A stretch of DNA of 64,000 bases. Origin: Piscinibacter sp943370595. GTDB lineage: Bacteria > Pseudomonadota > Gammaproteobacteria > Burkholderiales > Burkholderiaceae_C. Under the pieces are notes generated by a model. That model was not told the DNA's origin, ran no database searches, and saw only the letters and a list, made by a program, of their open reading frames with translations. Shown one piece after another: positions 11,983 to 20,404 of the stretch. Every line of letters starts with the position of its first letter. The first letter of the stretch is position 1. The stretch lies in contig CALRRO020000007.1 in NCBI GenBank assembly GCA_943370595.1, positions 62,001-126,000 on the forward strand. The letters are read 5' to 3'. The translations under genes were made by a program, and so were the position numbers.

Positions 11983-13758
11983 CTAAGTCGTGATCGGTTT
12001 TATCGATGGACCTGCGCTCACGCGGACGCAGGCGCGGCCGGCACCCTTGGCCTCGTACAGCGCGGCGTCGGCGCGTTCGAGCAGCAGGTCCAGCGCCTCG
12101 GCACCGGCCGCCGCCGAGGCCACGCCGGCCGAGAAGCTGCACGAGAAGACGTTGCCGTGCACGTCGTCGAAGCGCAGCGCCGCGAAGCGCGGCAGCAGCT
12201 GCGTCACCCGTGCCGCGGCCTGCGCCGCGTCTGCGCCGGGCAGCAGCAGCACGAACTCCTCGCCGCCGTAGCGGCAGACCACGTCTTCGGCGCGGGTCTC
12301 GCGCCGTGTCAGCTCGGCGAACGCGCGAAGCACGCGGTCGCCGGCGTCGTGGCCGTGGCGGTCGTTGACGTGCTTGAAGTGGTCGAGATCGATGATCGTC
12401 ACCGCCAGCGGCTCGCCGCGCCGGCGCATCAGCGACAGCAGTGACGCGCCGGCCTCGAACAGGTGACGGCGGTTGTGAAGGCCGGTCAGCGGGTCTTCCA
12501 GGGCCTGTGCACGCAGCTGCCCCTGTAGCCGCTCGTTCTCGGCCACCTGGGCCTGCAGCGAGGTGTTCAGCGCCTCAAGACGCGCGGCCATCTGCTGGGC
12601 GGTGTCGCGCTCCCACTCGGCCTGCCGCAGCCGGTGCTGGACCTGCAGGCTGATCTGTCGGGAGCGCGCAGCGCGGCCGAGCAGCTGGTCGTGCTTGGCA
12701 AAGGCTTCGCCGAGCAGGCGGTAGGCCAGCGCATGGTCGTCGACCTCGGCGGCCGCCTGGGCCGCGATGCGCAGCAGGTTGACGCGGTCGATCGCGATGC
12801 CGCCCTCCTCGCCCGGCCGCTCGAGCAGCTGCTGGCGCGCCAGGCACAGCTGCAGCGCCTGGCCGGCCCGGCCGCGGGCGAGCAGGATGCGGGCGCCCAG
12901 CCAGACACGCACCGTGCCGAGCTCGTTGCTCAGCGGGTCGACATGCGCTTCGCCGCCAAGCGCAGCCTCGGCCTCGTCGACCAGCCCGTTGTCGAGCAGC
13001 ACCTGGGCGATCTCCTCGTCGCGGTGCAGCGCCGGCGGGTCGTCGTCACGGATGTGGCCGATCAGGTGCTCGCGGGCGACAGCCAGCGCCTGGGGCGCAC
13101 GGCCCATCAGGCACAGGCACTGCGCCAGGTTGCCGGCGGCGTAGATGGTCTGCCGGCGCGAGCCGAGCCGCTGCGCGCCAGCAAGGCACTCCTCGAGCAT
13201 CGGCAGCGCGTCCTCGAGGTTGTGCAGGTCGGACTGGGTGGATCCCAGGTTGTTCAGCGCATTGACCAGCAGGCTGTCTTCGCCGCTGCGCCGCGCCAGC
13301 GCCAGCGCCTGGTAGAACAGGTCGAGCGCGCCATCGTCGTCGCCGCGCATCGAGACCACGATGCCGAGCGCGGCCGCCGTCAGGCAGGCGTCGACCGGCG
13401 GGCGCCGAGCGGCCTGCTCGTGCAGCGGGCGCATCAGTGATTTGGCCTCGGCGAGCCGGCCTTCGCGCCGATGCCACAGCGCATGCGCGTGGTCGATCAA
13501 GGCCGCCACGCGAGCGTCGCCGTCGGACACGCCGAGCAGTCCGCGGGCGGCCTGCAGGCAGATCACGCCATCGTCCACCGTGCCTTCGCGAAACGCGACC
13601 ATGGCCAGCAGCAACTGCGCGAAGGCCTGCTGCACGGCATCGGCATCGGGCCGGTGCAGCACGGCGTCGGCCAGTTGCCGAGCCGCGTCGCCGTCGGAGA
13701 CGATGAGGGCCAGCGCGCGTTCGTTGTCTGCGTCGGCCGACTGGGGTTCGCTGCTCAT
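11983..13758 (-). CDS. Diguanylate cyclase with N-terminal TPR-like sensor
   Basis: A 591-residue protein without membrane segments. Residues about 1-380 form helical TPR-like repeats (for example SLLVNALNNLGSTQSDLHNLEDALPMLEECL). A coiled-coil linker (about 395-430) leads to a GGDEF domain beginning at LEDPLTGLHNRRHLFEAG. The active loop is RYGGEEF (GGEEF at about 497-501), so it should make cyclic di-GMP. An R-A-E-D I-site lies five residues upstream of GGEEF, predicting product inhibition. The ATG overlaps the stop of the LysR gene (ATGA), so the two regulators are co-expressed. The gene ends 40 bases before the DUF1445 gene, tying a second-messenger enzyme to the catabolic operon. Confidence 0.9.
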   Translation of the reverse strand: MSSEPQSADADNERALALIVSDGDAARQLADAVLHRPDADAVQQAFAQLLLAMVAFREGTVDDGVICLQAARGLLGVSDGDARVAALIDHAHALWHRREGRLAEAKSLMRPLHEQAARRPPVDACLTAAALGIVVSMRGDDDGALDLFYQALALARRSGEDSLLVNALNNLGSTQSDLHNLEDALPMLEECLAGAQRLGSRRQTIYAAGNLAQCLCLMGRAPQALAVAREHLIGHIRDDDPPALHRDEEIAQVLLDNGLVDEAEAALGGEAHVDPLSNELGTVRVWLGARILLARGRAGQALQLCLARQQLLERPGEEGGIAIDRVNLLRIAAQAAAEVDDHALAYRLLGEAFAKHDQLLGRAARSRQISLQVQHRLRQAEWERDTAQQMAARLEALNTSLQAQVAENERLQGQLRAQALEDPLTGLHNRRHLFEAGASLLSLMRRRGEPLAVTIIDLDHFKHVNDRHGHDAGDRVLRAFAELTRRETRAEDVVCRYGGEEFVLLLPGADAAQAAARVTQLLPRFAALRFDDVHGNVFSCSFSAGVASAAAGAEALDLLLERADAALYEAKGAGRACVRVSAGPSIKPITT

Positions 13759-14720
13759 GGTTCTTTTCGGATGCGCCGCTTCGAGGCCGCCCCGGCGTCG
13801 CCCGCGGCACGGCCCGATCGCACTGTAGCCCGGCCGCTGGCGGTGCCTACCCCGGCAAACGCCATGACCGCCTCGATCAATTCGGCCGGGACGCCGCTGC
13901 TCGGGTCGTGCCGGTAGCTCAGGTGCACCGGCAGCGGGGTCAGCGTTGCTTCGCAGGCCAGCGGCTTGAGTGGCAGCCGCTCGGCCAGGCGCGCAACGGC
14001 CGCCTGCGGCAGCGTGGCCACGCCGAAGCCGCCCTCGACCAGCTGCACCATCGCCGAGATCGAGGAGATGGTGTGCACGCGCGGCGGCTCCAGCCCGGCG
14101 CGGCGGAACAGGTCGAGCAGCGCCACGTGCGGCTGCGAGCCGCGCTGGAAGGTCAGCAGCTCGAGGCTGGCCAGATCGGCCAGCGCATAGCGGCGCTTGC
14201 GGTGCAGATCGCGGTGGCCGACGAAGACCATCTCCATCGGCGGCAGCGCCCGGCTGCGCAGGCCGTCCGCGGCCGCCGGCATCGCCGCGAAGGCCAGGTC
14301 CAGCGTCCCGCGCCGCACCTGCTCGACCAGCACCGGCGTGGTTTCCACCGTCAGCTCGAGTTCGAAGCCGGGCTGCGTCTGGCGCATGTGCTGCACCCAT
14401 TCGATCAGCCAGGAATGCAGCACCGATTCGATCGCCCCGAGGCGCAGCGACAGCGCCCGCGCAGTGGCCGAGCCCATCTCCGACTTGATCTCGCGCTGCA
14501 TCGCCAGCAGCCGCTCGGCATAGACGAGGAAGCGGGATCCGGCCACCGTCAGGCGGATCTGCCGGTCGCGGCGGTCGAGCAGGAGAGCGCCGAGCTCCTC
14601 TTCCAGCGCGGCGATGCGGCTGGACATCGCCGACTGGGTGATGAACAGCTTCTCCGCGGCCCGTGACATGCTCTTGAGCGAGGCGACCCAGTAGAAGGCT
14701 TCGACGAAGCGCAGGTTCAC
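13755..14720 (-). CDS. LysR-type transcriptional regulator
   Basis: A 321-residue LysR regulator. The N-terminal winged helix-turn-helix is visible at about residues 3-60 (FVEAFYWVASLKSMSRAAEKLFITQSAMSSRIAALEEELG), followed by a periplasmic-binding-protein-like effector domain. The GTG at 14720 has GGGAGAG six bases upstream. It diverges from the TRAP operon at 14850 across 129 bases, the usual arrangement for a LysR protein controlling its neighbour, and is coupled to the diguanylate cyclase gene downstream. The C-terminus is basic (SKRRIRKEP). The effector is probably the TRAP substrate or its catabolite; this is inference. Confidence 0.9.
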   Translation of the reverse strand: MNLRFVEAFYWVASLKSMSRAAEKLFITQSAMSSRIAALEEELGALLLDRRDRQIRLTVAGSRFLVYAERLLAMQREIKSEMGSATARALSLRLGAIESVLHSWLIEWVQHMRQTQPGFELELTVETTPVLVEQVRRGTLDLAFAAMPAAADGLRSRALPPMEMVFVGHRDLHRKRRYALADLASLELLTFQRGSQPHVALLDLFRRAGLEPPRVHTISSISAMVQLVEGGFGVATLPQAAVARLAERLPLKPLACEATLTPLPVHLSYRHDPSSGVPAELIEAVMAFAGVGTASGRATVRSGRAAGDAGAASKRRIRKEP

Positions 14721-14747
14721 GCGGTTCTCTCCCTTGGTGCACGGCCC

Positions 14748-14762
14748 CGGCACGGGCATTGC
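14748..14762 (+). promoter_or_regulatory. Predicted sigma-54 (-24/-12) promoter of the second TRAP operon
   Basis: The sequence CGGCACGGGCATTGC has GG at 14749-14750 and GC at 14761-14762 with the required 10-base spacing, and matches the consensus TGGCACG-N4-TTGC at all but the first base. Transcription would begin near 14774, leaving a leader of about 76 bases before the TRAP binding-protein gene. Sigma-54 control of dctPQM-type operons is established elsewhere (DctB/DctD). No sigma-54 activator is adjacent; the neighbouring regulator is LysR type, so the activator would have to be encoded elsewhere. Confidence 0.6.
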
Positions 14763-14849
14763 AGGCGTCGGGATGTTGCCGGGAAGTTCCGCAGGCGGGC
14801 AGGCGCCCGCCGCGCTTATTCTCCAGCCTTCTTCTGATCGGGAGCCCCC

Positions 14850-15815
14850 ATGTCCTTGCGTTCCTTCCTCGCTGCCGCCGCGCTGCTGGCCGCCGGCTCC
14901 GCCCTGGCCCAGACCAAGTGGGACCTGCCGGCCGCCTACCCGGCCACCAACTTCCACTCCGAGAACCTGGCGCAGTTCGCTGCCGAGATCGACAAGGCCA
15001 GCGGCGGCAAGCTGAAGATCACGGTGCATCCCAATGCCTCGCTGTTCAAGGCGCCCGAGATCAAGCGCGCGGTGCAGGGCGGCCAGGCACAGATCGGCGA
15101 AATCCTGCTGACCGCCTACCAGAACGAGTGGCCGATCTTCGGCGCCGACGGCCTGCCCTTCCTGGCCGACAGCTACGACGAGTCGATGAAGCTCTACAAG
15201 GCACAGAAGCCGCTGCTCGAGAAGAAGCTGGGCGAGCAGGGCATGATGCTGCTGTACTCGGTGGCGTGGCCGCCGCAGGGCATCTACACCAAGAAGCCGC
15301 TGGCCAGCGCCGCCGACCTGAAGGGCATCAAGTGGCGCGCCTACAGCCCGGCCACGGCGCGCATCGCCGAACTCGTCAGCGCGCAGCCGGTGACGGTGCA
15401 GGCCGCGGAGTTCGCGCAGGCCCTGGCCACCGGAGTCGTGGAAAGCACGATGACGTCGGGCGCCACCGGGGTCGACAGCAAGCTCTACGAGCACCTGAAG
15501 TACTACTACGACACCCAGGCCTGGCTGCCCAAGAACGCGGTGATCGTCAACAAGGCCGCCTTCGACGCGCTCGACAAGCCCACGCAGGCCGCCGTGCTGA
15601 AGGCCGCAGCCGATGCCGAGGCGCGCGGCTGGACCGCCAGCCAGAAGGTCAACACCGACACGCTGGAGAAGCTCAAGGCCAACGGCATGCAGGTGCAGCC
15701 GCCCGCGGCGCAGCTCAAGACCGACATGCAGAAGGTCGGCGAGACGATGCTGAAGGAGTGGCTCGACAAGGCCGGCGCGGAAGGCAAGACCCTGGTCGAC
15801 GCGTACCGGAAGTAA
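14850..15815 (+). CDS. TRAP transporter substrate-binding protein (DctP family), second transporter
   Basis: A 321-residue periplasmic binding protein with a signal peptide ending SALAQ. It carries the same family blocks as the protein at 10117-11079: HPNASLFKAPEIKRAVQGGQAQIGE, WPPQGIYTKKPLASAADLKGIKWRAYSPATARIAELV, and AWLPKNAVIVNKAAFDALDKPTQ. Start chosen at ATG 14850, preceded by a GGGAG ribosome site. It is followed 4 bases later by the DctQ gene. The high similarity to the other operon's binding protein suggests duplicated transporters with related but perhaps not identical ligands. Expression is probably sigma-54 dependent (14748-14762) and/or LysR controlled. Confidence 0.93.
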   Translation: MSLRSFLAAAALLAAGSALAQTKWDLPAAYPATNFHSENLAQFAAEIDKASGGKLKITVHPNASLFKAPEIKRAVQGGQAQIGEILLTAYQNEWPIFGADGLPFLADSYDESMKLYKAQKPLLEKKLGEQGMMLLYSVAWPPQGIYTKKPLASAADLKGIKWRAYSPATARIAELVSAQPVTVQAAEFAQALATGVVESTMTSGATGVDSKLYEHLKYYYDTQAWLPKNAVIVNKAAFDALDKPTQAAVLKAAADAEARGWTASQKVNTDTLEKLKANGMQVQPPAAQLKTDMQKVGETMLKEWLDKAGAEGKTLVDAYRK

Positions 15816-15819
15816 GGCC

Positions 15820-16329
15820 GTGCGGCGCGCGCTCGACCGGCTCTACGACGGCTGTGCCGTCCTCGCGGCCTGCTTCATGGTGGGCCTGCTGGTGGCGGTG
15901 CTGCTGTCCGTCCTCGGGCGCCAGCTGCACTTCAACATTCCGGGCATCGATGCCTACGCCGGCTACCTGATGGCCGGCACGGGCTTCCTCGCGCTCGCGC
16001 ACACGCTCAAGCGCGGCGAGCACATCCGCGTCACGCTGCTGGTCGGCCGGCTCACGGGCGGCGCCCAGCGCGCGATGGAGCTGTGGGCGCTGTTCGCCGC
16101 CGCGCTGCTGGCGGGACTGACCGCCTTCTACAGCGTGCGGCTGTCGTGGCAGTCCTGGCAGTTCCACGACATCTCCACCGGCAACGACGCCACGCCGCTG
16201 TGGATTCCGCAGCTGGCGATGGCGCTGGGCACCGTCGTGCTGGCGATCGCCTTCGCCGACGAACTGGTGCTCGAGGCACGCGGCCAGCGCCTGGCCGCGA
16301 TGCCCGAGGAGGCCACGCGAAATGAGTGA
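15820..16329 (+). CDS. dctQ: TRAP transporter small permease subunit DctQ, second transporter
   Basis: A 169-residue DctQ-family protein with four membrane helices. Seen: ALDRLYDGCAVLAACFMVGLLVAVLLSVLGRQ, NIPGIDAYAGYLMAGTGFL, LKRGEHIRVTLLVGRL and NDATPLWIPQLAMALG. It begins with GTG four bases after the TAA of the binding-protein gene. Its stop overlaps the GTG of DctM (TGA/GTG), so synthesis of the two permease subunits is coupled. It is the clear paralogue of the protein at 9602-10120. Confidence 0.92.
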   Translation: MRRALDRLYDGCAVLAACFMVGLLVAVLLSVLGRQLHFNIPGIDAYAGYLMAGTGFLALAHTLKRGEHIRVTLLVGRLTGGAQRAMELWALFAAALLAGLTAFYSVRLSWQSWQFHDISTGNDATPLWIPQLAMALGTVVLAIAFADELVLEARGQRLAAMPEEATRNE

Positions 16330-17636
16330 ACGGCATGAGTGACCTCGGCATCACGCTGCTGCTGATCGGCGCGCTGTTCCTCATCCTCGGCAGCGGCGTG
16401 TGGATCGGGCTGACGCTCTCGGGCGTCGCCTGGATCGGCATGCAGCTGTTCAGCTCTCGCCCCGCCGGCGACGCGATGGCGGTGACGATCTGGGGCTCGG
16501 CCTCGAGCTGGACGCTGACCGCCCTGCCGCTGTTCGTGTGGATGGGCGAGATCCTGTTCCGCACGCGGCTGTCGCAGGACATGTTCCGCGGCCTGGCGCC
16601 CTGGATGCAGGCCCTGCCCGGCCGGCTGCTGCACGTCAACGTGGCGGGTTGCACGATCTTCGCGGCGGTGTCGGGCTCGAGCGCTGCCACCTGCGCCACC
16701 ATCGGCAAGATGAGCCTGCCCGAGCTGCAGCGCCGCGGCTACCCCGAGATGATGTCGCTCGGCTCGCTGGCCGGCGCGGGCACGCTGGGCCTGCTGATCC
16801 CGCCGTCGATCATCATGATCGTCTACGGCGTGGCGGCCGACGTCTCGATCGCGCAGCTGTTCATCGCCGGCGTGATCCCGGGGCTGCTGCTGGCCCTGAT
16901 CTTCTCGGCCTGGATCGCGATCTGGGCACTGCTGAACCCGTCGCTCATTCCGCCGGCCGACGCGCGCATGAGCTTCATCGAGAAGCTGCGCGAATCGCGC
17001 CACCTGATCCCGGTGGTGCTGCTGATCGCGGCGGTGCTCGGCTCCATCTACGGCGGCATCGCCACCGCCACCGAAGCCGCGGCGCTGGGCGTGGTGGGCT
17101 CGCTCGTGCTCTCGGCGGCCCAGGGCTCGCTGAGCTGGGCGACCTTCCGCGATTCGCTGCTGGGCGGCACGCGCCTGTACTGCATGATCGCGCTGATCCT
17201 CGCCGGCGCGGCCTTCCTGACGCTGGCGATGGGCTACATCGGCCTGCCGCGGCACCTGGCCGAGTGGATCGGCTCGCTGGGGCTGTTGAAGTGGCAGCTG
17301 GTGCTCGCGCTGACGCTGTTCTTCATCGTGCTCGGCTGCTTCCTCGACGGGATCTCGATGGTGGTGCTGACCATGGGCGTGATCATGCCGACCATCCTCA
17401 AGGCCGGCATCGACCCGCTGTGGTTCGGCATCTTCATCGTGATCGTCGTCGAGATGGCGCAGATCACGCCGCCGGTCGGCTTCAACCTGTTCGTGCTGCA
17501 GGGCATGACGAAGAAGGACATCGCCGTCATCGCCCGCGCTGCCTTCCCCTTCTTCCTGCTGATGGTGCTGATGGTGGTGGCGCTCTACGCCTTCCCGCAG
17601 ATCGTCACCTTCCTGCCCCAGCAGATGCGGAACTGA
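16326..17636 (+). CDS. dctM: TRAP transporter large permease subunit DctM, second transporter
   Basis: A 436-residue polytopic membrane protein with the DctM signatures ALPLFVWMGEILFRT, AVSGSSAATCATIGKM, LIPPSIIMIVYGVAADVSIAQLF, ATATEAAALGVVGS, FLDGISMVVLTMGV and AQITPPVGFNLFVLQG. The start is GTG 16326 overlapping the DctQ stop; ATG 16335 is an in-frame alternative. It forms the Na+-coupled importer with the two genes upstream and is nearly collinear with the DctM at 8293-9585. A G/C-rich hairpin directly follows the stop and probably ends the operon. Confidence 0.93.
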   Translation: MNGMSDLGITLLLIGALFLILGSGVWIGLTLSGVAWIGMQLFSSRPAGDAMAVTIWGSASSWTLTALPLFVWMGEILFRTRLSQDMFRGLAPWMQALPGRLLHVNVAGCTIFAAVSGSSAATCATIGKMSLPELQRRGYPEMMSLGSLAGAGTLGLLIPPSIIMIVYGVAADVSIAQLFIAGVIPGLLLALIFSAWIAIWALLNPSLIPPADARMSFIEKLRESRHLIPVVLLIAAVLGSIYGGIATATEAAALGVVGSLVLSAAQGSLSWATFRDSLLGGTRLYCMIALILAGAAFLTLAMGYIGLPRHLAEWIGSLGLLKWQLVLALTLFFIVLGCFLDGISMVVLTMGVIMPTILKAGIDPLWFGIFIVIVVEMAQITPPVGFNLFVLQGMTKKDIAVIARAAFPFFLLMVLMVVALYAFPQIVTFLPQQMRN

Positions 17637-17652
17637 GGGGCGTTTCCGCCCC
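17637..17652 (+). terminator. Stem-loop directly after dctM, probable terminator
   Basis: GGGGCG at 17637-17642 pairs with CGCCCC at 17647-17652 around a TTTC loop, starting at the base after the dctM stop codon. There is no U-tract, so it may need Rho or act only to protect the 3' end. Confidence 0.4.
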
Positions 17653-17736
17653 ATCTCCGGCCTTCCTGCACGGCCCGGCATCGGCACCATCGAGACTGCG
17701 ACCGCCTGTCTGCGCGGCGCAGATCCGAGGACTGCG

Positions 17737-20295
17737 ATGACCGACCTGTCTGCCCCCCTGGAGTGGAAGCTGCCCGGCGCCGCCGGAGCTGCCGGCGCCG
17801 GCGCACCGGCGCGCGCCGAGCCCGACAAGGTCAGCCGCGAAGCCTTCGCCTGGCCCACGCCGCCCTTCGCCAGCTACCCGGCCGCCACACCGCAGACCGA
17901 TCCGCTGCCCTGCGAGATCCTCGGCCTCAACGACAAGCGCACGACCGGCCGGCTGACCTTCTTCGTGCCGGAGGAATCAGTCGCCCACGTGCAGATTCCG
18001 CCGGCACGCACGACGCTGCCGCTGCGCTTCGACCAGTTCCGCGCGCTGACGCTGGTCACGCCGCTGGAACCGATGGCGATGGAGAGCGCCGACCCGCATG
18101 CCGCCATCCTCGGCCACCGCGCGCGCAGCGACTACGTGCTGCGCTGGCGCAGCGGCGGCGAATCGCGCGGGCAGACCATGGGCCACGCGGAAACCGGGCA
18201 TGGCCTGTTCCTGTTCCCGCCGCTGGACGAGCAGGGCCGCGTGCAGCGCATGTTCGTGCCGCGCGCCGCCTACGAGGGATTCGAGATCGGCCCGCGCATC
18301 GGCGAGGTGCTGCTGGCGCAGAACCGCGTGACGGCCAAGCAGGTCGAGGACGCGGTGGACACGCAGAAGACGCTGCGCAGCCAGAAGCTCGGCGACATCC
18401 TGCTGCTGCGCCAGGTCGTCTCGCCGGATCAGCTGTTCGAGGCCATCGACCGGCAGGCGAAGATGCCGATGGTGCGCGTCGGCGAGGCGCTGCTGTCGCT
18501 GGGCATGATCACCGACGCGCAGCTGCAGGAGGCGCTGCAGCAGCAGGCCCAGGACCGCAGCGTGCCGCTGGGCGAGCTGCTGGTGCGCATGGGCGTGGTC
18601 TCGCGCGCCGACCTGCAGGTGGCGCTGTCGCGCAAGATGGGCTACCCGCTGGTCGACCTCGATGCCTTCCCGGTCGAGGCCGATGCACTGCGCAAGCTGC
18701 CGTTCGAAGCCGCGTCGCGGCTGCGCATGATGCCGCTGCTGATCCGCGACGGGCGCCTGGTCGCCGCGCTCGACGACCCGGCTCGGCGCCGCGCTGCCGT
18801 CGAGGAGGCCGAGTTCATCGCGCAGACCAAGGTCGTGCCGGTGCTGGCCCAGTGCCGCGATCTGGACACGCTGATGCATGCCGCCTACGACAAGATCGGC
18901 GGCCTGCTTCCCGGGCGCTTCCCCGACCAGGACCCGCTGCAGCCGATCGAGTTCCAGCTCACCGACACCGACAAGCTGATCGAGACGCTGGAGCGCGAGG
19001 GCCAGCGCCCGGCCGGCGAGGACGACCTGCAGCAGATCGAGCAGAGCGACAACTCGCTGGTGCGGCTGATCAACAACATGATCGCCGAGGCGCACAAGGA
19101 CGGCGTCTCCGACATCCACATCGAAAGCTACCCGGGCCGCGAGAAGATCCGCATCCGCTTCCGCAAGGACGGCCTGCTGCGCACCTACCTCGAGCTGCCG
19201 GCGAACTACCGCAACGCGATGATCGCGCGCATCAAGATCATGTGCGACCTCGACATCAGCGAGAAGCGCAAGCCGCAGGACGGCAAGATCAACTTCGCGA
19301 AGTTCGTCGCCCAGCACCGCATCGAGCTGCGCGTGGCCACCATCCCGACCAACGGCGGCCTGGAAGACGTGGTGATGCGCATCCTGGCCTCGGCCAAGCC
19401 GATCCCGCTGCCGCGCATCGGGCTGTCGGAGCGCAACCTGGCCGAACTGCAGCGCGTGGTCGAGCGGCCGTACGGCATGGTGCTGTGCGTCGGCCCGACC
19501 GGCTCGGGCAAGACGACCACGCTGCATTCGGCGCTCTCGCACATCAACGTGCCCGAGCGCAAGATCTGGACCGCGGAAGACCCGGTGGAAATCACCCAGC
19601 CCGGGCTACGCCAGGTGCAGGTCAACCCGAAGATCGACTGGACCTTCGCGCGCGCGCTGCGCGCCTTCCTGCGCGCCGATCCGGACGTGATCATGGTCGG
19701 CGAGATCCGCGACAGCGAGACCGCGCAGACCGCGGTGGAAGCCTCGCTGACCGGCCACCTGGTGTTGTCGACGCTGCACACCAACAGCGCACCGGAGACG
19801 GTGACGCGGCTGCTCGACATGGGCATGGACCCGTTCAACTTCGCCGACTCGCTGCTGGCCGTGCTGGCGCAGCGCCTTGTGCGCCGGCTGTGCGGCGAGT
19901 GCCGCACCAGCCGGCCGGCCACCGACGAGGAGGTCGACGAACTGCTGTCCGACTACCTGCATGCCTTCGGCGACGCCGACGGCGCGCAGCCGTCGCGCGA
20001 GGCGACGTGGCAGTCCTGGGTCGACCGGCACGGCCGCGACGGCCGCCTGCACATGCACCACGCCCCCGGCTGCCCGAACTGCGACCACACCGGCTACCGT
20101 GGTCGCGCCGGCGTGCACGAGCTGATGGTCGTCTCGCGTGCGATGCGCCGGCTGATCCAGACCGGCGCGCGTGCCGAGGCGCTGCAGGAGACCGCGCTGC
20201 GCGAAGGCATGCGCACGCTGCGGCAGGACGGCATCGAGAAGGTCTGGGCCGGCGTGACGACGATCGACGAGGTGCGCGCGATCAGCAACGTCTGA
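17737..20295 (+). CDS. GspE/PilB-family secretion or pilus assembly ATPase
   Basis: An 852-residue cytosolic ATPase. An unusual N-terminal module (about 50-185) is followed by two GspE-N/MshEN-like domains (about 185-400, with repeated GEVLLAQNRVTAKQVEDAV-type motifs). The GspE ATPase core follows: Walker A GPTGSGKTTT at about 585-594, Asp box, Walker B RADPDVIMVGEIRD, His box STLHTNSAPETVTRLLDMG, and a C-terminal zinc site (CGEC ... CPNC). It should form a hexamer powering type II secretion or type IV pili. No other gsp or pil gene is in the window, so it is an orphan copy; length exceeds typical GspE (about 500) and PilB (about 570). The N-terminal extension may provide signal sensing. Confidence 0.88.
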   Translation: MTDLSAPLEWKLPGAAGAAGAGAPARAEPDKVSREAFAWPTPPFASYPAATPQTDPLPCEILGLNDKRTTGRLTFFVPEESVAHVQIPPARTTLPLRFDQFRALTLVTPLEPMAMESADPHAAILGHRARSDYVLRWRSGGESRGQTMGHAETGHGLFLFPPLDEQGRVQRMFVPRAAYEGFEIGPRIGEVLLAQNRVTAKQVEDAVDTQKTLRSQKLGDILLLRQVVSPDQLFEAIDRQAKMPMVRVGEALLSLGMITDAQLQEALQQQAQDRSVPLGELLVRMGVVSRADLQVALSRKMGYPLVDLDAFPVEADALRKLPFEAASRLRMMPLLIRDGRLVAALDDPARRRAAVEEAEFIAQTKVVPVLAQCRDLDTLMHAAYDKIGGLLPGRFPDQDPLQPIEFQLTDTDKLIETLEREGQRPAGEDDLQQIEQSDNSLVRLINNMIAEAHKDGVSDIHIESYPGREKIRIRFRKDGLLRTYLELPANYRNAMIARIKIMCDLDISEKRKPQDGKINFAKFVAQHRIELRVATIPTNGGLEDVVMRILASAKPIPLPRIGLSERNLAELQRVVERPYGMVLCVGPTGSGKTTTLHSALSHINVPERKIWTAEDPVEITQPGLRQVQVNPKIDWTFARALRAFLRADPDVIMVGEIRDSETAQTAVEASLTGHLVLSTLHTNSAPETVTRLLDMGMDPFNFADSLLAVLAQRLVRRLCGECRTSRPATDEEVDELLSDYLHAFGDADGAQPSREATWQSWVDRHGRDGRLHMHHAPGCPNCDHTGYRGRAGVHELMVVSRAMRRLIQTGARAEALQETALREGMRTLRQDGIEKVWAGVTTIDEVRAISNV

Positions 20296-20404
20296 GGCGA
20301 GACCGGCCCCGGGCAGTGCCGGCGGGCCTAGGGAAAGCAGGTGCCATCGCGCGGGACGCGCCTTCTAGACTCCGTGGCGCCCGCCGTGGGCCTTCGAGGA
20401 CGCC

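Noticed and set aside
16128..17858. A 576-residue minus-strand open frame over the TRAP DctM gene
   Set aside because: It has no domain, overlaps DctM throughout and shows the arginine/histidine-rich composition of a GC shadow.
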